Part shown: piece after piece, positions 7,001 through 11,647 of the stretch
Position numbering within the stretch: position 1 is the stretch's first letter
Layout: the number at the start of each line of letters is the position of its first letter
Assembly: GCA_964399465.1 (NCBI GenBank)
Contig: CAYNRA010000087.1
Span: 1 to 11,647 of the forward strand
From: CAYNRA01 sp964399465
GTDB taxonomy: Bacteria; Bacteroidota; Bacteroidia; Cytophagales; Spirosomataceae
Length of the DNA stretch: 11,647 nucleotides
Direction of reading: 5' to 3'
Position numbers and translations under genes: made by a program
The notes under the pieces: model-generated
The model's database searches: none
Told to the model about the DNA's origin: nothing
The model's input: only the letters and a program-made list of their open reading frames with translations

Positions 7001-8302
7001 TCAATTAAATTGTTGGATAGCGGCTTCCAATTGTCTGTCTATGCCTTCGCCCAGAGATACAGGATCGTATTGCACTTTCATATCAGGTGGAATGCCTTTG
7101 CCTTCGTACGATTTGAACTGTTTATCTACGGTTGCAGCGGAAGACGTATATGTATAAGAGGCACGATTTATGCCAATTGTAAAACTCCCTCCCGTCAGAA
7201 TATTTTTATCAGTCAATGCACCCATCGCCCCCCAGGTAGTTTCACCGATGAGCTTGTTTTTTTCAGAAAGCCCACGAATGGCTAACGCAGTGATTTCGGC
7301 CATGCTGATGGAATGCGCGTCTATCAATGCGATGACAGGAACTGGACAATCTTTGGGGTTGGGATTTAGTTCGAGATTGGGTTTGACAAAAAAGGGCAAC
7401 CAAGGGGTGTAATCTAGGCGATTATCTCCATTTTTATAATGTTGGTAACCAAAATGCGTCGGCTTACTTACAAATCTTCCCATCAGTAAATTCAAATCAC
7501 GTAAATCTCCGCCGCCGTTTTGTCGGATATCCACAATAATCCCTTTGATTTTGTTTGATGGAATTGCCGCTAGTGTCTTAAAAAAGAAATTAAGTGCCTC
7601 ACGTACTTTGTTATCAAAAGAATAGCGGGAAGTTAGATTGAAGGTAGAAATACGGATATAGAGAATTTTTTGTTGAATTGTACCAACTAATAGTTCTTCT
7701 GGTTTGGTCAAACCGCCATTATCTGTTGAGACACGGTAGCGATTTTCTGGGTCTAAATAATTCTGAAAATCAACATCGGCATACAAATCTGGGGTAGCGG
7801 GGTCTAAAAGTCCGAGATAAAAATTTTCCGCTTGTGCTTTTCTCCATAAAGCAGGCGAAAATGAAGTCCCGGGCAAAAACAAGCCATTGATAATCGTATC
7901 GTTTTGCGTCATTCCTCTGAAACTAGAGAAATCCACATTGTAGTGAGAATCAGATAGACCCGATAATATTTCACGGAAATACATCCCTGCAATTTTCTCG
8001 TGTGCTTGATTGCCAATTTCCAATGTATCGAATTTGGGGGCATACTCGGTATATACTTTGTCCCAATCGGTTCCGTCTATGTCCCAAAACACGTAACTTC
8101 GGTTCATTTCACGCCAATAGGCATCAAAGAAAGCACGAAAATTTGTCGAAATAATATTTGTATTTTCTTGATTATCAGGATTTACCTCAAAGTCACATGC
8201 TTCTAAGGCAAGTAGAAATACAAGAAAAGTAAGGGAAGTAACATACTTTTTCAAGAAATGTTGTACTAGAATGACAGCTCGTTTTATCGGATTATTTTTC
8301 AT
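7001..8302 (-). CDS. S41-family (C-terminal-processing-like) peptidase, lipoprotein
   Basis: A 433-residue secreted peptidase-like protein. A hydrophobic signal with lipobox ALEAC gives a lipidated Cys at residue 36. The N-terminal helical region (FDAYWREMNRSYVFWDIDGTDWDKVY, about 59-84) is typical of Bacteroidota S41 proteins. The S41 core begins around residue 205: DIRQNGGGD at 258-266 is the conserved strand-turn, and LIDAHSISMAE at 326-336 carries the presumed nucleophile (S333, or possibly S331). The usual GxxTxGKG segment with the catalytic Lys is GETTWGAMG (353-361) here, so the Lys of the Ser/Lys dyad is absent. No clear PDZ domain is seen. It may use a different general base, have shifted specificity, or be inactive. 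Its start overlaps the end of the upstream barrel gene by 11 nt, implying translational coupling. Substrate unknown; a peptide ligand of the receptor or the FecR protein itself are guesses. Confidence 0.9.
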   Translation of the reverse strand: MKNNPIKRAVILVQHFLKKYVTSLTFLVFLLALEACDFEVNPDNQENTNIISTNFRAFFDAYWREMNRSYVFWDIDGTDWDKVYTEYAPKFDTLEIGNQAHEKIAGMYFREILSGLSDSHYNVDFSSFRGMTQNDTIINGLFLPGTSFSPALWRKAQAENFYLGLLDPATPDLYADVDFQNYLDPENRYRVSTDNGGLTKPEELLVGTIQQKILYIRISTFNLTSRYSFDNKVREALNFFFKTLAAIPSNKIKGIIVDIRQNGGGDLRDLNLLMGRFVSKPTHFGYQHYKNGDNRLDYTPWLPFFVKPNLELNPNPKDCPVPVIALIDAHSISMAEITALAIRGLSEKNKLIGETTWGAMGALTDKNILTGGSFTIGINRASYTYTSSAATVDKQFKSYEGKGIPPDMKVQYDPVSLGEGIDRQLEAAIQQFN

Positions 8303-9071
8303 TTTTCGGATTATTGTTTTGAAGATTCCATGTAATACCTAGGCGAATGTGCTGTGTATGGTTGCGTCTTGGGACGACATCACGCATGTAATTTTTGACC
8401 ATACTTTGTTGTTGCTGTTCGGAGAATTCGAGTTCAAGAGCTATTTGTTTAGTCACTTGATACTGAGCCCCTACGCCCATCTGATAGCCAAGTTGAAGCA
8501 AGCGGTCGGTTGTTGGATGAAAAGACTCCTTTAAATTGAACTGTGTAAATCCAGCTTCGTCTGACAAAATCCCTTTGGGATAAGTTGTTTCAGAAGGAAA
8601 CATATCCCCGACATTAAATAGATTTCCCTTTGTTCGTTTATTTATCCAGATATCTGTATTTGCTCCCAAACGGAGAAAGCCCTTTAGTTTTTCTCCTCCA
8701 AAACGAAAAGTACCAGCTAACGGAATTTGGATATAGCTATTTTTGAACAGTTGGTATTCCTCTTGAAAATAACCGGTTCTACTCCGTTGGTATGATTTTT
8801 CTGCTCCAATGAGCCCAGTACCGATACTAAACCAGTCAGAAATTGACCTTTGCGCTGTAATGCCAAACTCTTTGCCCCATTTATCTTCATACCGTACTTG
8901 GCTTGTGGCAAAAACAGTATTTGTTTGAAGGTGATTTTTATTTACACCTGAGACAATGCCTACTTTCCACTGTGCTTGGCTGTAGAAGCCAAAAAGGCCC
9001 AAAAAACAGACTTGTCCGAGCCTAAGAAAGCCCTTTTGGAGACATCTAAAACGTTTTTTCATTTTTCCCAT
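8292..9071 (-). CDS. PorT-like outer-membrane beta-barrel protein
   Basis: About 259 residues from the chosen start. The N-terminus is basic and hydrophobic (MGKMKKRFRCLQ, then VCFLGLFGFYSQAQ), a signal peptide likely cut at SQA-Q. The rest is alternating amphipathic beta strands with repeated Gly/aromatic patterns (FSIGTGLIGAEKSY, IQIPLAGTFRFGG, LQLGYQMGVGAQYQV, IALELEFSEQ, HIRLGITWNL), typical of small PorT/outer-membrane-barrel proteins of Bacteroidota. The open frame extends to an ATG at 9179 and passes an ATG at 9116. I chose 9071 because AGGAAG lies 10 nt upstream and because the longer forms would put an extra hydrophobic stretch before the signal peptide; an ATG at 9062 is equally compatible with the signal. 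First gene of the five-gene cluster. Exact function unknown; these proteins often accompany receptors. Confidence 0.82.
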   Translation of the reverse strand: MGKMKKRFRCLQKGFLRLGQVCFLGLFGFYSQAQWKVGIVSGVNKNHLQTNTVFATSQVRYEDKWGKEFGITAQRSISDWFSIGTGLIGAEKSYQRSRTGYFQEEYQLFKNSYIQIPLAGTFRFGGEKLKGFLRLGANTDIWINKRTKGNLFNVGDMFPSETTYPKGILSDEAGFTQFNLKESFHPTTDRLLQLGYQMGVGAQYQVTKQIALELEFSEQQQQSMVKNYMRDVVPRRNHTQHIRLGITWNLQNNNPKNEK

Positions 9072-9081
9072 TCGATATTTT

Positions 9082-9087
9082 CTTCCT
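9082..9087 (-). promoter_or_regulatory. Shine-Dalgarno site deciding the barrel-protein start
   Basis: AGGAAG on the minus strand, followed by a 10-nt spacer to the ATG at 9071-9069. Strong ribosome sites are uncommon in this phylum, so its position is useful for choosing this start over the ATGs at 9179 and 9116. The spacer to the next ATG (9062) would be 19 nt, less favourable. Confidence 0.5.
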
Positions 9088-9104
9088 AGTCTCGAAAAAC
9101 CGCT

Positions 9105-9171
9105 TTTTATACTCATACAGAATGAAAAAATAATCAAGAAAATAAAAAAATACGGAGGAATGAGTATAAAA
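9105..9171. repeat. Perfect 12-bp inverted repeat in the divergent promoter region
   Basis: ATGAGTATAAAA occurs on the plus strand at 9160-9171 and identically on the minus strand at 9116-9105, with 43 bp between the arms. Each copy reads toward its own gene: 46 nt before the plus-strand receptor ATG (9218) and 33 nt before the barrel-protein ATG (9071). The bases after each copy are also similar if one gap is allowed (AAGCGG and GAGG). This geometry suits matching core promoter elements for one sigma factor, or a two-site operator that co-regulates the divergent units. A third partial copy, ATGAGTA, lies on the minus strand at 9201-9195. No clear TAnnTTTG element is present here. Confidence 0.6.
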
Positions 9172-9217
9172 GAGGACAATACGAGGCTCTCTATTACTCA
9201 TCAAAACAAAGTACAGT

Positions 9218-11637
9218 ATGCGTCACTTTTTTTTATTTACAAGTCTTTTTGTGTTCCTGGCGACGGCGAGTAAGGCACAAGAAAAGGAATCACGGCACAC
9301 CATTCGCGGGCAAATTATAGATGCCACTACAGGCGAGCCACTCCCCTATGCTACGATTTCTGGTTTGGGACGAATCCGGTTCACGTTACAAAGCAATGTA
9401 GATGGCTATTTTAGTTTGATGCAGGTACGTTCTACGGATACGCTCGAACTCAATGTAAGTTATCTGGGCTATAAAACATTACGAATGAAAACAGTAGCTC
9501 CCATAGGTGAAACTACAAAAGACCTTATTCTGAGTCTAGAACCACGAACAAAAGAGCTGGACGAAGTAAAAGTAAAAGGAGTAACAACGGGAATTTCGAG
9601 TCAAGGTTCGGCGGGGTATATACGGTTAAATACCGCCTTATTAGCCAAATTACCTTCGTTTGGTGAGCGTGATATCCTTCGGGCTTTGCAGTTACTTCCA
9701 GGAGTTAGTGCGGCGCAGGAATCATCTGCGGGGCTGTACGTTCGTGGAGGTACACCAGACCAAACCTTGATATTATACGATGGATTTACCGTCTATCATG
9801 TCGATCACCTCAATGGATTCTTTTCAGCATTCAATCCTCATGCCTTGAAAGACGTCCAATTGTATCGAGGTGGTTTTCCAGCAAAATTTGGGGGACGTGC
9901 CTCTGCCATTGCCGACATAACGAGTAAAAATGGCAACCAAAAGCAATTCAATGTCGGTGGAGAAATGGGGCTCATCAGTGGAAGTGCATTCTTGGAAGGC
10001 CCTATTGGTAAAAAAATTACGTTTTTAGTTACTGGTCGTCGTTCATGGCAGAGCCCTATATATTCCTCCATCCTTCAAAAATTCTTTAGCAATTCCGAAA
10101 ATCAATCTTCGGGTTCTTCAAGTGGTACAATTGAGGTAACTCCAGATGGTTCCTCAAGTGGTTCGATGGACCAGACGACTAATTTTGCTAATTCGTATTT
10201 TTACGACGTCAATGCCAAGATGGTTTACCGTCCGACCTCCAAGGATATTTTAGCATTAAGTATTTTTCAAGGATATGATTTAATGGATAATTCTTTTCAA
10301 GACGATGCTTCCAATTATTTGCCTCTACCAGGGGAAACAGCCATAGATCCTAGTTTACTTTCTTCTACCACCGATATTAGTCGTTGGGGAAATACAGGAG
10401 CTAGTTTAAAATGGTCGCGCCAATTTTCTAAATCCTTGTACAGCAACGCATTAGTCAGTTATTCTTCGTATTTCAATAACCGCGATTTTTACACAGATAT
10501 CGCACGCGATTCTACCCAACAACAAAAAGAGGGAAGTATTGAAAAAAACACCATCGAGGATATATCCATCAAGTGGGATATGACGTGGAACCCTACTTTG
10601 CGGCATCAAATTGAATGGGGAACATTGCTAACTAAGCAGGCGGTTTCCTATCTTTTTACGCAAAATGAAACCACAGAACTTACGAACAAGCAGCAAACAG
10701 CTACGACGTGGGTTGGCTATTTACAAGACACTTGGCAAGTAGGGAAATGGGAAATTCAGCCTGGAATTCGGATAAATTATTATAGTCCTACCCAAAAAAT
10801 ATATACAGAACCTAGGTTTGCCTTGCAGGGAAAACTGACACCTCATCTTCAATTCAAAGCTGCAGCNNNNNNNNNNGGGAAGATATATTTGCGGGTAATC
10901 GTCCATTTTGGTTATTGGCAGAAGGTGCAGAGCTACCGGTTATTCGTTCTGTTCATCAAATTGTTGGTTTGCACTATAGTAAAAATGCATTTCAGGCAAG
11001 TGTCGAGTTTTATTCGAAACAAAACACAGGTATAACGGAATATAGTCTTCGCTTCACACCCTCATCGAGCGAAAATCTTGCTTTACAAGAGACATTTTTC
11101 AATGGAAATGAGCGAAGTCAAGGAGTTGATGTATTGGTACAACAAAAAATAGGCAAATGGAGTGGTTGGATTGGCTATTCGTTGGCAGATGTTCAAAGAG
11201 AAATTTCCGCATTTTCTGCAAACCCTTATCCAGCAGATCACGATGTTCGGCACCAATGGAAAGTAATTCAATTGGTCGAATTGAAAAAATTTGATTTTTC
11301 TGCCTCCTGGTTTTATTCTTCTGGGCGACCATTTACGTCCATTGATGGAAACTACCGACTTACTCTTCTGGATGGAACACAAAAAACATTTTTATTACCA
11401 TCCGCTAAAAACGGTAATCGTTTTCCGGATTATCACCGACTAGATGTCTCAACATCGTATCATATTTCGCCGAGATGGACGGTTAATCTGACTGTTTTCA
11501 ATACCTATAACAGAAGAAACACGTGGTATAAACGCTACGCGATAAATCCATTGAATCAAACAAACATACAAACAACCACCGTTCATTTTTTGCCCTTTAC
11601 GCCAACGTTGCGGGTAAACTGGAAACTTCATCCTTAA
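9218..11637 (+). CDS. TonB-dependent receptor with carboxypeptidase-like N-terminal domain (interrupted by assembly gap)
   Basis: Outer-membrane receptor read in two frames on either side of a run of Ns. The first 549 codons (9218-10864) give a signal peptide (1-20, cut near SKAQ), a CarboxypepD-regulatory-like domain (about 28-110, IRGQIIDATTGEPLPYATI, GYKTL), a plug (about 132-240, LPGVSAAQESSAGLYVRGG, PAKFGGRASA) and most of a barrel. After the gap the frame from 10879 gives 252 residues (EDIFAGNRPFWLLAEG to the C-terminal NWKLHP) with the usual receptor end. Together that is about 801 visible residues, close to the 836 of its paralog at 1975. There is no STN domain, so it probably transports without signalling. 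A Ser/Gly-rich loop (SSGSSSG, GSSSGS) near residues 294-312 is a likely extracellular insertion. It is divergent from the five-gene cluster. A-rich leader, no Shine-Dalgarno site. Apparent reading past the gap to a stop near 11035 is an artefact. Confidence 0.9.
10867..10876. other. Assembly gap: 10 Ns inside the receptor barrel
   Basis: Ten unknown bases. The left flank ends GC (two bases into a codon) and the right flank begins GG before GAA-GAT-ATA. An intact frame needs a gap length of 2 modulo 3, and 10 is 1 modulo 3, so the N count is a placeholder. Alignment by eye with the paralog, from EPRF to WVLADG, suggests that roughly 10-12 residues are missing. The right-flank xGG fits an Arg codon, giving R-E-D-I, a motif common at this place in such receptors. 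Confidence 0.95.
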
Positions 11638-11647
11638 TTAATCACGC

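Noticed and set aside
9072..9179. N-terminal extension of the barrel protein to ATGs at 9116 or 9179.
   Set aside because: It would add a second hydrophobic stretch in front of a complete signal peptide and would run through the inverted repeat, while a Shine-Dalgarno site supports 9071.
9210..9217. Minus-strand GTACTTTG as a TAnnTTTG promoter for the five-gene cluster.
   Set aside because: It has one base too few between TA and TTTG, and it abuts the start codon of the divergent gene; too weak to call.
9160..9273. Plus-strand 37-codon frame starting ATG-AGT-ATA-AAA just after GGAGGA, overlapping the start of the receptor gene.
   Set aside because: The purine-rich site touches the ATG (1 nt spacing), the product resembles nothing I know, and its second half only shadows the receptor signal peptide in another frame. 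The start coincides with the inverted repeat, which is better explained as regulatory DNA.

Overview
The window looks like chromosomal DNA from a member of the Bacteroidota, most likely a Cytophagales-type bacterium. The signs are FecR and TonB-receptor architectures typical of that phylum (STN or carboxypeptidase-like N-terminal domains, DUF4974-type FecR tail), acidic residues after lipoprotein cysteines, few strong Shine-Dalgarno sites, and a good match to the Bacteroidota -7 promoter element (TAnnTTTG) upstream of ileS. It is almost entirely coding. There are no tRNA or rRNA genes, CRISPR arrays or insertion sequences.

Layout. (1) 1-1848, minus strand: the N-terminal 616 codons of isoleucyl-tRNA synthetase, running off the left edge. 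Its HIGH motif has the swapped form G-I-H-H (GXHH). (2) 1849-1974: short intergenic region with the ileS promoter and a small hairpin after the preceding gene. (3) 9071 down to 1975, minus strand: a tight five-gene cluster. In transcription order it encodes a PorT-like outer-membrane barrel protein, an S41-family peptidase lipoprotein, an FN3 plus PQQ-type beta-propeller lipoprotein, a FecR-like anti-sigma regulator, and an STN-domain TonB-dependent receptor. Gaps are tiny or overlapping, except that a very strong hairpin with a U-tract lies between the propeller gene and the better fecR start. (4) 9072-9217: divergent intergenic region holding a perfect 12-bp inverted repeat, one arm pointing toward each gene. 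(5) 9218-11637, plus strand: a second, paralogous TonB-dependent receptor, broken by a run of 10 Ns whose length cannot be real.

How the genes may work together (inference). The STN-type receptor and FecR are the outer-membrane and inner-membrane halves of a FecA/FecR-style cell-surface signalling relay, but no ECF sigma factor is encoded in the window. The cluster also carries a secreted S41-family peptidase, a propeller lipoprotein and a small barrel protein, and it is divergent from a second receptor. No SusD is present. This suggests an envelope module that senses, processes or imports an unknown ligand. The S41 peptidase is notable because Prc, another S41 enzyme, takes part in FecR-type signalling in Pseudomonas. 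This copy lacks the canonical Lys of the Ser/Lys dyad.
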